This document shows, one piece after another, positions 16,984 through 25,165 of a stretch of 64,000 bases of DNA; position 1 is the first letter of the stretch; each line of letters opens with the position of its first letter. Source of the stretch: JAJTFW01 sp903922455 (GTDB lineage: Bacteria > Bacteroidota > Bacteroidia > AKYH767-A > OLB10); contig CALQEU020000001.1 in the NCBI GenBank assembly GCA_943329665.2, positions 62,001 through 126,000 of the forward strand, in the 5' to 3' direction. Position numbers and translations under genes: made by a program. The notes under the pieces are model-generated. The model had not been told where the DNA came from and ran no database searches. It saw nothing but the letters and a program-made list of their open reading frames with translations.

Positions 16984-18126
16984 ATGCTCTTCAATACCAT
17001 CATCGGCCAACAATCCGTAAAATCCAAGCTCATTTCAAGCAGCACCGAAAACCGTGTTTCGCATGCTCTTTTGTTTTTTGGTCAGCCTGGATCCGGTGTG
17101 TTGCCATTGGCACGTGCCTTTGCTCAGTTTTTGAATTGTGAGGATCCGCAGGCTAGTGATAGTTGCGGGATATGTGGGTCGTGTCGACGAGCTATGAAGA
17201 TGGAGCATCCCGATATTCATTTTGTGTATCCCATCGTGAAAGGGGCTGGAATAAAAGATCCTACCTCGGTGGATTATATTCGCGAGTGGCGAAAGCTCTT
17301 TGTCGATAATCCTTATGCAAGTTTGAATCAATGGGTGGATTACATCTCCACTGGCGATGCAAAGAATAAGCAAGGAATTATTCCTACTGAAGAAGCACAA
17401 AAAATTATTCATAAAATAAATCTAAAAGCATTCGAAGGAAAGTTCAAAGTGATCATTATTTGGATGCCCGAGAAAATGCATCCAAATGCTTCCAATGCCC
17501 TCCTGAAAAGTTTAGAAGAGCCTACTCAAGATACATTGTTCATTCTAGCTTCCGAAGCCCGCGATCAGTTATTGTCGACCATTGTGAGCCGTACCCAATT
17601 AGTGAAATTGCAACTTTTGCAAGAAGAAGAAGTGGCTGAACGCATCATGAGTGATTATGAAATGGGCCGGGCCGAAGCTTTAGACATCGCCCGACTTGCT
17701 GATGGTAACTTTTCCGATGCGATGGAAATGGCGGAGCATGATAAGGGTTCGGGAAGCCATGAAGAAGCATTCATAAATTGGATGCGCCTATGCTTCAGTC
17801 CTTTGAAGACAATGGATAAGCTCCTTTCTTGGGTAGATGGGATGGCAGCAGAGAATAAAGAACATCAAAAGCAATTTTTGGGTGCTTGCCTTCGTGTGTT
17901 GAGAGAATGCTTGATTGTAAATTTAGCTGATGGACCATTGGTGAAGCTAGAGGCTACTCAATATGTTGCTATTCAGAAGTTTTTGCCTTTTGTAAACGTT
18001 AATAATATTGATGCATTCAGCACAGAATTGTCAGAAGCCTCATATCATTTAGAAAGAAACGCCTCGACTAAAATCTTATTCTTAGATTTGTCCTTGAAGA
18101 TTTCTCGAATTCTTCAAATTAAGTAA
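16984..18126 (+). CDS. holB: DNA polymerase III clamp-loader subunit delta prime
   Basis: 380 aa. The AAA+ domain starts FNTIIGQQSVKSKLISS and has a degenerate Walker A (FGQPGSGVLPLARAFA, lacking the GK[ST] signature), as expected for the non-ATP-binding delta prime. A Cys4 zinc module follows (NCEDPQASDSCGICGSCRRA). NASNALLKSLEEPTQDTLFI and IVSRTQ are clamp-loader signatures. It is followed 61 nt later by a PSP1-domain gene and gldH. It may instead be annotated as a gamma/tau-like subunit, but the Walker A loss argues for delta prime. Confidence 0.88.
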   Translation: MLFNTIIGQQSVKSKLISSSTENRVSHALLFFGQPGSGVLPLARAFAQFLNCEDPQASDSCGICGSCRRAMKMEHPDIHFVYPIVKGAGIKDPTSVDYIREWRKLFVDNPYASLNQWVDYISTGDAKNKQGIIPTEEAQKIIHKINLKAFEGKFKVIIIWMPEKMHPNASNALLKSLEEPTQDTLFILASEARDQLLSTIVSRTQLVKLQLLQEEEVAERIMSDYEMGRAEALDIARLADGNFSDAMEMAEHDKGSGSHEEAFINWMRLCFSPLKTMDKLLSWVDGMAAENKEHQKQFLGACLRVLRECLIVNLADGPLVKLEATQYVAIQKFLPFVNVNNIDAFSTELSEASYHLERNASTKILFLDLSLKISRILQIK

Positions 18127-18187
18127 GTGACTTCGTTGTTTCGATGTCATTAGAAGTGTAAAGGCAATTGAAAAAAAATAGCAATCT

Positions 18188-19852
18188 ATGGGATGTAGCT
18201 CTTGTTCAACTGCCACCAGTACCGGAACCCCGTCAGGCTGTCAAAGCAATGGTACATGCGGAACGGGTGGTTGCAATAAATTGAATGTTTATAACTGGCT
18301 TTCAGATATGTATCTTCCAGAGGGGCACAAGCCTTTCGATATTGTGGAAGTGAGATTTAAAGGAAGTCGAAAAGAATTTTTCCGGAATATAAATAACCTC
18401 GAGTTGCAAGTCGGGGAAATGGTGGCTGTAGAAGGTAATCCCGGTCATGATATCGGGGAAGTAAGTTTAGTGGGTGAGCTCGTACGCTTTCAGTTAAGAA
18501 AACGTAATGTAGCCGAAGACTCACATGAGATAAAACAACTGTATCGTTCGGCGAAACAAGCTGACGTGGAGAAGTGGAAAGAAGTAAAAGAATTGGAGTT
18601 TACCACAATGCACGGCTCGCGAACAAATGCACTTGCACTCGGACTCAAAATGAAAATTTCGGATGTGGAGTATCAAGGAGATGGCAAGAAAGCTACCTTC
18701 TTTTATACCGCCGATGATCGTGTCGATTTTCGTGAACTCATCAAACGTTTAGCCGACACGTATAAAATTCGTGTGGAGATGCGCCAAATCGGGATGCGTC
18801 AAGAAGCAGCTCGCTTAGGTGGGATTGGTTCTTGTGGTCGCGAGTTGTGTTGCTCTACTTGGCTCACCGATTTTAAAGTGGTTTCTACAAGTGCAGCACG
18901 CTATCAGAATTTGAGTTTGAATCCTATTAAACTTGCCGGACAATGTGGTAAGTTAAAATGCTGTCTCAATTTTGAGTTGGATTCGTATATAGATGCCGTT
19001 AGAGATATTCCAGAGTCGAATATTAAACTTCTCACTGGAAAAGGAAATTTATTACATCGCAAAACAAATATCTTCAAACGGATTATGTGGTATGCGATTC
19101 AACCTGAACCAAAGGAAGGTGATGAGCGCACATTTTTTGGTGCCGAACAATGGGTGCCGTTGAGTGTCGACCGTGTGAAAGAAATTGTTGCTCTGAATAA
19201 ATTAGGTCAAAAACCTGATGATACAGGTGCTATCGAAATTGAAGAGGAAGATGATTTGGGTTACGATGATGTAGTAGGGCAAGATAGTCTTACGCGTATG
19301 GATCGCGCCAAGAAGAAGAAAAAGAAAAATGGAAAAAGTGGAAATTCAAAACCTTCTTCCGAAAGTATTTCTTCTGCATCTGCTCCTCAACAACAGGGTG
19401 GAGGACAACAACGAAATCGTCCGCAACGACTTGGAGATAATAAGCCATCATCCAACGCGCCGCAACGTAATAAGCCGCAAGAGCGAACCGATCGTCCACA
19501 GCAGAATCAGAATAAGCCGCAGGAAAGAACTCAGCAACCCGTGAAGCAGCAAGCATCACCGGCGCAAAATCAGCCTGCACAAAATAAGCCGCAGCAGCCT
19601 GCACAAAATCAGCAAGCGCCTCGTGCAAATCCGAATCCGCAGCAACAAGGCAACCGACCGCAACGTCAGCCGCCAACACAAGGAAATGGAGGAGCAAATG
19701 CAAATCAAACTGCGAGTCCTGCTCCAAGTCAGTCTGCAAGACCTGAGCCAACACCTGCTCCTAAACCAGCATCTCCAGCTCCTTCGGCGACACCATCAGC
19801 ACCTTCTGGAAATAGACCGCCGCGCAAAGCACCTGGATCCGATAATCCATAA
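18188..19852 (+). CDS. PSP1-domain (RicT/YaaT-like) protein with long Q/N/P-rich tail
   Basis: 554 aa. It begins with a Cys-rich stretch (MGCSSCSTA, then TCGTGGCNK). The PSP1 core (about 50-310) contains GGIGSCGRELCCSTWL and LAGQCGKLKCCLNFELD, whose Cys residues match those that bind Fe-S clusters in B. subtilis RicT. From about residue 370 a Lys-run and then a low-complexity Q/N/P/A-rich tail extend to the end, rich in NKPQ, QPAQN and RPQ phrases. RicT promotes mRNA processing with RicA/RicF in Bacillus; the role in Bacteroidota is not established. It sits between the clamp-loader gene and gldH. Confidence 0.85.
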   Translation: MGCSSCSTATSTGTPSGCQSNGTCGTGGCNKLNVYNWLSDMYLPEGHKPFDIVEVRFKGSRKEFFRNINNLELQVGEMVAVEGNPGHDIGEVSLVGELVRFQLRKRNVAEDSHEIKQLYRSAKQADVEKWKEVKELEFTTMHGSRTNALALGLKMKISDVEYQGDGKKATFFYTADDRVDFRELIKRLADTYKIRVEMRQIGMRQEAARLGGIGSCGRELCCSTWLTDFKVVSTSAARYQNLSLNPIKLAGQCGKLKCCLNFELDSYIDAVRDIPESNIKLLTGKGNLLHRKTNIFKRIMWYAIQPEPKEGDERTFFGAEQWVPLSVDRVKEIVALNKLGQKPDDTGAIEIEEEDDLGYDDVVGQDSLTRMDRAKKKKKKNGKSGNSKPSSESISSASAPQQQGGGQQRNRPQRLGDNKPSSNAPQRNKPQERTDRPQQNQNKPQERTQQPVKQQASPAQNQPAQNKPQQPAQNQQAPRANPNPQQQGNRPQRQPPTQGNGGANANQTASPAPSQSARPEPTPAPKPASPAPSATPSAPSGNRPPRKAPGSDNP

Positions 19853-19860
19853 TTTGATCA

Positions 19861-20367
19861 ATGAAGTTTATCATTACTAACGTATACGTATTGACTAAAA
19901 ATTATGTCATTGTATTTTTGTGCTTTCTAGTATCGGTTTTTTTTACTTCTTGTGATTCATCTGTTGTATTTGAAGAAAACATCAAGATCGATAAGAATGC
20001 TTGGTCTTCAGAGAAGCCTTTGGTTTTTCAAGCGAATATTAAGGACACTACGGTGGGACATAATGTGTACATTAATTTGAGAAACGCAAGCCATTATCCG
20101 TTCAGCAATATTTTCATTTTCATGAATACCACATTGCCCAATGGACAATTAGATCGCGACACACTCGAAATTATGCTGGCCTCTAAAGATGGTAAATGGT
20201 TGGGTAATGGATTGGGCGATATTTGGGATAACCGCATTTTGTTTAAACGCAATGTGAGTTTCCCGATGCCCGGTGAATATCGTTTCGAATTAATTCAAGC
20301 CATGCGCTTAGATCCACTTCCTGGAATTATGGATGGTGGAATCCGAATTGAAAAAGTGACACCGTAA
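19861..20367 (+). CDS. gldH: Gliding motility lipoprotein GldH
   Basis: 168 aa. A lipoprotein signal (VFLCFLVSVFFTSCDSS) puts the lipidated Cys at residue 31. The mature protein shows the GldH pattern: VYINLRNASHYPFSNIFIFM, TLPNGQLDRDTLEIMLA, GKWLGNGLGDIWDNRILFK and FPMPGEYRFELIQAMR. GldH is required for surface gliding and T9SS function in Flavobacterium johnsoniae. It starts 8 nt after the PSP1 gene, so the two are likely co-transcribed. The clamp loader - PSP1 - gldH order is one I associate with Bacteroidota. Confidence 0.9.
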   Translation: MKFIITNVYVLTKNYVIVFLCFLVSVFFTSCDSSVVFEENIKIDKNAWSSEKPLVFQANIKDTTVGHNVYINLRNASHYPFSNIFIFMNTTLPNGQLDRDTLEIMLASKDGKWLGNGLGDIWDNRILFKRNVSFPMPGEYRFELIQAMRLDPLPGIMDGGIRIEKVTP

Positions 20368-20394
20368 TTTGTTCATTCTTTAAAACCTTCACAC

Positions 20395-20916
20395 ATGAAA
20401 ACGTATAAATTATTTTCTGTTTATCAATTCGTAGTATTCACATTTCTGTTTTGTGTATTTATGATTACATCTGCGGTTGCACAAAAAGATTCAGTTCTCA
20501 TTTATCATCCTGAAGCGAATGCAAAAGAAGAGTTGAAAAATGCGCTTGCACAAGCAAAGGCAAGCAACAAGCACGTTTTGGTAATGGTAGGCGGAAATTG
20601 GTGTCGTTGGTGCAGGATGTTTGAAAAATTCAAAAATGAAAATGCTAAAGTGGATTCAAGCATCAACAGCGGATTTGTTTTCTTGCATATTAACTATAGT
20701 AAGGAAAATAAGAACTTGGAAGTATTGTCTAGCTTATCTTTTCCCCAACGATTTGGTTTCCCCGTATTTTTAGTACTCGATGCCCAAGGCACTCGATTAC
20801 ACACCCAAAATTCAGCCTACCTCGAAGAAGGCGAAGGTTACAGCGAACAAAAAATCATCGACTTTTTAAACCATTGGAATCCGGCGGCGATGGATCCAGC
20901 TCTTTATAAAAAGTAA
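20395..20916 (+). CDS. Secreted thioredoxin-fold protein
   Basis: 173 aa with a signal peptide (cleavage near SAVAQ, residue 30). The thioredoxin active site is C70-R-W-C73 in GGNWCRWCRMFEKF. VDSSINSGFVFLHINYSK and RFGFPVFLVLDAQG (with the cis-Pro) complete the fold. It is likely a periplasmic disulfide reductase or isomerase. It starts 27 nt after gldH and probably belongs to the same transcript. Confidence 0.82.
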   Translation: MKTYKLFSVYQFVVFTFLFCVFMITSAVAQKDSVLIYHPEANAKEELKNALAQAKASNKHVLVMVGGNWCRWCRMFEKFKNENAKVDSSINSGFVFLHINYSKENKNLEVLSSLSFPQRFGFPVFLVLDAQGTRLHTQNSAYLEEGEGYSEQKIIDFLNHWNPAAMDPALYKK

Positions 20917-20996
20917 CTCCGCGACCGCCGCGAAAACGCTGTTAACGCTGCGTTTAAATGTAAATTTTATGTGACTAAAATTTTATAATCTTAGAT

Positions 20997-21051
20997 TGGA
21001 CTTTATCTTTCTCCTTAGTCATGGAAAAATATAGAATTATGATAAAGTCCA
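20997..21051. repeat. 11 bp inverted repeat upstream of terC
   Basis: TGGACTTTATC (20997-21007) and GATAAAGTCCA (21041-21051) are exact reverse complements, 33 nt apart. It lies after the thioredoxin gene and 80 nt before the terC -7 box, so it is probably outside the terC mRNA. It lacks a T-run. A terminator or protein-binding site are both possible. Confidence 0.45.
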
Positions 21052-21130
21052 GTAGTTTAAGCTTAGGCAGTTTTTAACTGGATCATTCCAATAATATGAT
21101 TGACCTAAACCAATAATCCAACAGTATTAC

Positions 21131-21138
21131 TACTTTTG
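21131..21138 (+). promoter_or_regulatory. -7 box TACTTTTG four nt before the terC start codon
   Basis: Exact TAnnTTTG, then CAAA, then ATG 21143. No TTG lies at the right distance upstream. The position predicts a leaderless message. Confidence 0.5.
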
Positions 21139-21142
21139 CAAA

Positions 21143-22057
21143 ATGGATAATAGTATGTTCTGGGTGGGATTTAATGTATTTATTCTGGCCATGCTGGCTT
21201 TTGATTTGCTCATTGTAAATAAAAAAGAAAAGGAAGTTACTTTTAAGGAATCCATTTTATGGGTGGCATTTTGGTCGGCCTTGGCTTTTGCTTTTAATGG
21301 CTTAGTGTATCATTGGTTCGGACCGGCAAAGGCATTCGAGTTTTTAACGGGGTATGTGATTGAATGGTCGTTGAGTGTAGATAATTTATTTGTGTTCATT
21401 GTCATCTTTAATTATTTCAATGTCCCTAAAATATATCAACACCGGGTTCTTTTTTGGGGAATTATTGGTGCCCTCATATTAAGAGGAACTTTTATTGTAG
21501 TAGGTGTGGCACTCTTCGATAAATTCGATTGGATGATTTACATTTTTGGTGGAATTTTACTTTTCACGGGTATCAAAATGTTGTTTCAAAAGGATGAAGA
21601 AGATCCTCAACTCGATCGAAATATTTTTGTGCGTGCCTGCAAAGCCATATTACCCGTTACCGATAAGTATCATGGAAAATATTTCTTTGTAAAGGAAAAT
21701 TTAAAGTGGGTAGCTACACCTTTATTCATTGTTTTGGTCGTTGTCGATTTTACAGATTTAGTTTTTGCAGTAGATTCAATTCCTGCAGTTTTGTCCATCA
21801 GCAGTGATCCATTTATCGTGTACACCAGTAATGTCTTCGCTATCCTCGGACTCCGTTCATTGTTTTTTGCTTTAAGTGGAATGATGGATTTGTTTAAATA
21901 TTTGAAATATGGATTAGCCATCATTCTCTCGTTTGTTGGAATTAAAATGTTAATTTCAAAATTTTATCATATCCCTGTAGAATGGGCATTGTTTGTAGTA
22001 GTGATGGTCTTGGCAGTAAGTATTTTGCTCTCTCAGATGAAAAACAGAGAAGTGTAA
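21143..22057 (+). CDS. TerC-family membrane protein (Alx-like)
   Basis: 304 aa with about eight or nine membrane helices. Family marks are the acidic motif VIEWSLSVDNLFVFIVIF in helix 3 and VVDFTDLVFAVDSIPAVLSI in the second half, both with the conserved intramembrane Asp. TerC/Alx proteins are linked to manganese export and to tellurite or alkaline-pH response. No tellurite-resistance partner genes are near. The unusual start context (-7 box 4 nt from ATG) is noted separately. Confidence 0.9.
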   Translation: MDNSMFWVGFNVFILAMLAFDLLIVNKKEKEVTFKESILWVAFWSALAFAFNGLVYHWFGPAKAFEFLTGYVIEWSLSVDNLFVFIVIFNYFNVPKIYQHRVLFWGIIGALILRGTFIVVGVALFDKFDWMIYIFGGILLFTGIKMLFQKDEEDPQLDRNIFVRACKAILPVTDKYHGKYFFVKENLKWVATPLFIVLVVVDFTDLVFAVDSIPAVLSISSDPFIVYTSNVFAILGLRSLFFALSGMMDLFKYLKYGLAIILSFVGIKMLISKFYHIPVEWALFVVVMVLAVSILLSQMKNREV

Positions 22058-22440
22058 AATGTGGGTTGAATTTTTTACTTAACCGTAGAAACGTAAGCAT
22101 GCGGATGAGTTTCAAAGAAATTTTTATAAATTTTCGCCTTCTAGTTACAGAATTCATTGGCCGTTGATTGATGAAGATATTTCAGTAGTTGCGACATTGA
22201 AGCCAGGGAGCGACACAAAATAGTAACAGTCCAAAGAAGTATCAATTTTTCCATAATGTTATATTTAATAGATATTTGTTCTTTTAAAATGCAGTCAAAG
22301 TGAATTTTGTTGAATAAAAATAAACTTGGGTAATGTTGATTGAAAGAGTGCACCTAAATCTAACTAATTGTGAGTCGAATGCTTGAATTTTATATTGTGA
22401 ATATTAGCATTTGCTTTTTTGAACGATCTTTGTGCACTTC
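22058..22440. other. Intergenic region without recognised content
   Basis: 383 nt between terC and the methyltransferase. Possible short reading frames exist on both strands but none has a convincing start, codon pattern or motif. A GATCTTTG (22425-22432), one base off the -7 consensus, lies 8 nt before the methyltransferase ATG. Confidence 0.5.
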
Positions 22441-23235
22441 ATGAAACTCCGTGCTACCCTTGCTTTCGTTTATCGATTTTGTAGCTATTATCTAAAAGCG
22501 ACCAATCGTCATGGGTTACAAGCACCTTTTGCCTATCAATTAAACGAGTATGTTTTTAAACGAGATCGCCATTGCGACCTTTTGAGGCCTATCGAAAAGT
22601 TACGAGGAAAATTAAAAAATGATAGGCGCATAATTAAAGTCTTGGATTTTGGCGCTGGTTTTGGAGGACATGTATTTAAAGAATTATCAGTTTCTTACAT
22701 CGCGAAAAATTCGGCTAAGTCTCCCCGTTACGCGCGCATGTTGTTTCGATTGGTGAATTACTTGAAACCATTAACCATTGTTGAACTGGGAACCTCAGTC
22801 GGTATTTCTGCTCTCTATCAAGCGGCAGGAAATTCATTAGCAAAAATTTTCACGTTAGAAGGTTGTCCGGAAACGGCTCGTATTGCACAAGAAAATTTTC
22901 GGAAGTTTCCGCACTATAATATTGAATTAATCGTAGGCTCGTTTGAAAAATCATTACCAACATTCTTGGAAAAAGTAGTTGAAATTGATTTGCTTTTTAT
23001 TGACGGACACCATCAGCTTAAACCCACCTTGCAATACATAGAAATGTGTTTACCTAAATTGAGTAAGGATGCATGCATAGTAGTAGATGATATTAATTGG
23101 TCGGATGAAATGCGCGCAGCTTGGCAACTACTCTTGGCTGACAAACGTTTTACGTTAAGCCTAGATATTTTTATGATAGGTATTTTGTTTGTAAGTAAGG
23201 ATCTCAGCAAAGAGAATTTCGTAATTCGATATTAA
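22441..23235 (+). CDS. Class I SAM-dependent methyltransferase
   Basis: 264 aa from ATG 22441 (a GTG 9 nt upstream is within the likely promoter). The SAM-binding glycine loop is LTIVELGTSVGISALYQAAG (about residues 111-130), followed by IFTLEGCPETARIAQENF (acidic ribose contact) and IDLLFIDGHHQLKPTLQYIE. The order resembles O-methyltransferases of the catechol/caffeoyl-CoA type, but with an extra 90-residue N-terminal part. An acceptor cannot be assigned. Confidence 0.82.
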   Translation: MKLRATLAFVYRFCSYYLKATNRHGLQAPFAYQLNEYVFKRDRHCDLLRPIEKLRGKLKNDRRIIKVLDFGAGFGGHVFKELSVSYIAKNSAKSPRYARMLFRLVNYLKPLTIVELGTSVGISALYQAAGNSLAKIFTLEGCPETARIAQENFRKFPHYNIELIVGSFEKSLPTFLEKVVEIDLLFIDGHHQLKPTLQYIEMCLPKLSKDACIVVDDINWSDEMRAAWQLLLADKRFTLSLDIFMIGILFVSKDLSKENFVIRY

Positions 23236-23338
23236 GTTCTTCTGCCTTTTTTATATGAACTTGTCCAGAAACTTCAAAATTGCACCTCAATCGTTCAATT
23301 CTCATCCTCATCCGAATCCGTCGAATCGCATTCTTTCC

Positions 23339-23346
23339 TATTTTTG
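23339..23346 (+). promoter_or_regulatory. -7 box TATTTTTG upstream of the ABC ATPase
   Basis: Exact TAnnTTTG overlapping a possible TTG start at 23344. If this is the promoter, transcription begins near 23351 and translation must use GTG 23362. Confidence 0.5.
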
Positions 23347-23361
23347 AAAAAAAGCAACAAA

Positions 23362-24072
23362 GTGGATAACATCATTCAGGTAAAAAATATTTCCAGAGTT
23401 TATAAAGTGGGATTAGAAACCATTTATGCATTGCGTTCCATTACACTTTCTATTGCTAAGAATGAATATGTGGCCTTGATGGGTTCTTCCGGATCCGGAA
23501 AATCTACCTTGATGAATGTATTGGGTTGTCTCGATACTCCATCAGGAGGTGAATACTATCTCAATAATATCGATGTGTCCCGTCTGAGCGATAATGAATT
23601 AGCGGAAATCAGAAACAAGCAAATTGGTTTCGTGTTTCAAACTTTTAATCTGCTTCCTCGCTCTACTGCGCTCGATAATGTGGCTCTTCCCTTGGTGTAT
23701 GCTGGCGTGAGTCGTGAAGAGCGTCAAGCACGTGCATTGAAATCGCTTCAGGACGTTGGATTAGGTGATCGAGTGAGGCATCGACCAAATGAACTTTCAG
23801 GAGGACAACGTCAACGTGTAGCTATTGCTAGAGCTTTGGTGACGAAGCCTGCCATCATTCTTGCCGATGAGCCAACAGGAAACTTAGATTCTAAAACATC
23901 CATAGAAATTATGGCCTTATTGGCCGACATCCACTATAAAGGGAATACCGTAATTTTGGTGACACACGAAGAGGATATTGCCCGACACGCCCATCGTATT
24001 GTTCGATTGAAAGATGGAATGGTAGAGTCGGATCAAAAAAATCCGAATCCGATTATTAACGAGAGAGCATGA
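23362..24072 (+). CDS. ABC transporter ATP-binding protein (MacB/LolD type)
   Basis: 236 aa from GTG 23362. Walker A is GSSGSGKST (41-49), the signature is LSGGQRQRVAIARAL and Walker B is ILADEPTGNLD. The Q-loop reads IGFVFQTFNLLPRSTALDNV, typical of the MacB/LolD/FtsE group that works with FtsX-fold permeases. No permease is adjacent; a MacB-type permease lies far away at 62539. Its stop overlaps the start of the adenosyltransferase gene by 4 nt (ATGA), so the two are translationally coupled despite unrelated functions. Confidence 0.9.
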   Translation: MDNIIQVKNISRVYKVGLETIYALRSITLSIAKNEYVALMGSSGSGKSTLMNVLGCLDTPSGGEYYLNNIDVSRLSDNELAEIRNKQIGFVFQTFNLLPRSTALDNVALPLVYAGVSREERQARALKSLQDVGLGDRVRHRPNELSGGQRQRVAIARALVTKPAIILADEPTGNLDSKTSIEIMALLADIHYKGNTVILVTHEEDIARHAHRIVRLKDGMVESDQKNPNPIINERA

Positions 24073-24617
24073 AAATTTACACAAAAACAGGTGATTCTGG
24101 ACAAACTTCCCTCATCGGTGGTACCCGAGTTCCCAAGCATCATATCCGGATTGAAGCCTATGGAACGGTTGATGAATTAAATTCATCCATAGGATTAATC
24201 CGTGATCAGGATATTGATAAGCAGAGTATCAATACTTTATTAGAAATTCAAGATCGTTTATTTACTATTGGATCTCATCTAGCAAGTGATCCTGAGAAAA
24301 GCAGAATGAAATTGCCTGAGATTAAATCTGAGGATATTGAAGTGCTTGAAAAAGAAATTGATCGAATGACCGCGCTCTTGCCCGAATTAAAATCATTTAT
24401 TTTGCCTGGAGGAAATACCACCGTTTCATTTACGCATATTGCACGCTGTGTTTGCCGAAGATGTGAGCGCTTAGTGACTCATTTGAATGAGGAATCACCT
24501 GTAAATGAAAAGATTATAGTGTATCTAAATCGTTTATCCGATTATCTTTTCACCCTCAGTCGTTACCTCGGAATGAACATGAATGTGATTGAAAGTCCGT
24601 GGAGCCCAAAATTGTAA
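24069..24617 (+). CDS. PduO-type cob(I)alamin adenosyltransferase
   Basis: 182 aa. The N-terminal ATP-binding loop KIYTKTGDSGQTSLIGGTRV and the conserved RIEAYGTVDELNSSIGL and RCVCRRCERLV segments identify the family, which transfers the 5-deoxyadenosyl group of ATP to cob(I)alamin. It therefore makes adenosylcobalamin, the light-sensing cofactor of CarH-type regulators such as the candidate at 6842. It overlaps the ABC ATPase gene by 4 nt. B12 synthesis genes are not in the window. Confidence 0.93.
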   Translation: MKIYTKTGDSGQTSLIGGTRVPKHHIRIEAYGTVDELNSSIGLIRDQDIDKQSINTLLEIQDRLFTIGSHLASDPEKSRMKLPEIKSEDIEVLEKEIDRMTALLPELKSFILPGGNTTVSFTHIARCVCRRCERLVTHLNEESPVNEKIIVYLNRLSDYLFTLSRYLGMNMNVIESPWSPKL

Positions 24618-24738
24618 AAAAAACATAGTTGAAATATTTAGCTTTTTAGAGTTTCATTTTGTTATTTTTGCGCGCCCTCCATGAAGGCTTGAACCATTCA
24701 GGAGATTTATCGTTATAACGCATTAATTAGTTAAAAAT

Positions 24739-24960
24739 ATGTATTGGACCCTCGAACTCGCACAACACCTTGAAGATGCCCCTTGGCCGGCAACCAAAGA
24801 CGAATTGATAGATTATGCCATTCGTTCAGGTGCTCCGATGGAAGTCATAGAAAACTTGCAGGAGTTAGAAGACGAAGGTGAGTCCTACGAAAACATCGAA
24901 GAGATTTGGCCAGATTATCCTACCAAAGATGATTTCTTCTTCAACGAAGACGAATATTAG
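24739..24960 (+). CDS. Small acidic DUF2795 protein
   Basis: 73 aa, strongly acidic (C-terminal DDFFFNEDEY). The core LEDAPWPATKDELIDYAIRS matches the DUF2795 helical domain of small bacterial proteins. Function unknown. A terminator follows 18 nt after the stop, so it is probably the end of its transcript. TATTTTTG at 24663-24670 is a possible -7 box 68 nt upstream. Confidence 0.8.
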   Translation: MYWTLELAQHLEDAPWPATKDELIDYAIRSGAPMEVIENLQELEDEGESYENIEEIWPDYPTKDDFFFNEDEY

Positions 24961-24978
24961 AAAAACATTAAAAAGCAT

Positions 24979-25013
24979 AAAGCCCGTCGATGAGATGGGC
25001 TTTTTCTTTTTTG
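24979..25013 (+). terminator. Rho-independent terminator after the DUF2795 gene
   Basis: AAAGCCC (24979-24985) pairs with GGGCTTT (24997-25003), followed by a T-rich tract. It lies 18 nt after the stop codon. Confidence 0.8.
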
Positions 25014-25106
25014 AATTGCTTTGCCCATAAGTCTGTCCGAAGGACTGTACTTCTGGGGTGAATTGCTTTGCTCAGAAGTCTGTCCGAAGGACTGTACTTC
25101 TGGGGT
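25013..25106. repeat. Tandem pair of 47 bp hairpin-forming repeats
   Basis: Two adjacent copies (25013-25059 and 25060-25106) differ at two positions. Each contains a near-palindrome with AGAAGT or ATAAGT, GTCC, loop GAA, GGAC, and ACTTCT. The pair lies between the DUF2795 terminator and the end of recQ. A further stretch (25121-25160) repeats ATTCGTA phrases. No coding potential is seen. Confidence 0.75.
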
Positions 25107-25165
25107 GAGTTGTCGGATTAGCGGTTTCGTAATTCGTACATTCGTATTGATTCGTAATTCGTATA

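Noticed and set aside
19290..19754. Long minus-strand open frame opposite the PSP1 tail
   Set aside because: It arises from the low-complexity Q/N/P-coding repeats on the plus strand; the product is a repetitive A/V/D-rich string without motifs.
20917..21142. Manganese (yybP-ykoY) riboswitch before terC
   Set aside because: I cannot find the conserved motif core, and the likely -7 box lies 4 nt before the ATG, which leaves no leader RNA.
22141..22353. 70-codon minus-strand frame in the gap after terC
   Set aside because: An inner MEKLILLWTVTIL segment looks signal-like, but there is no domain, promoter or supporting context.
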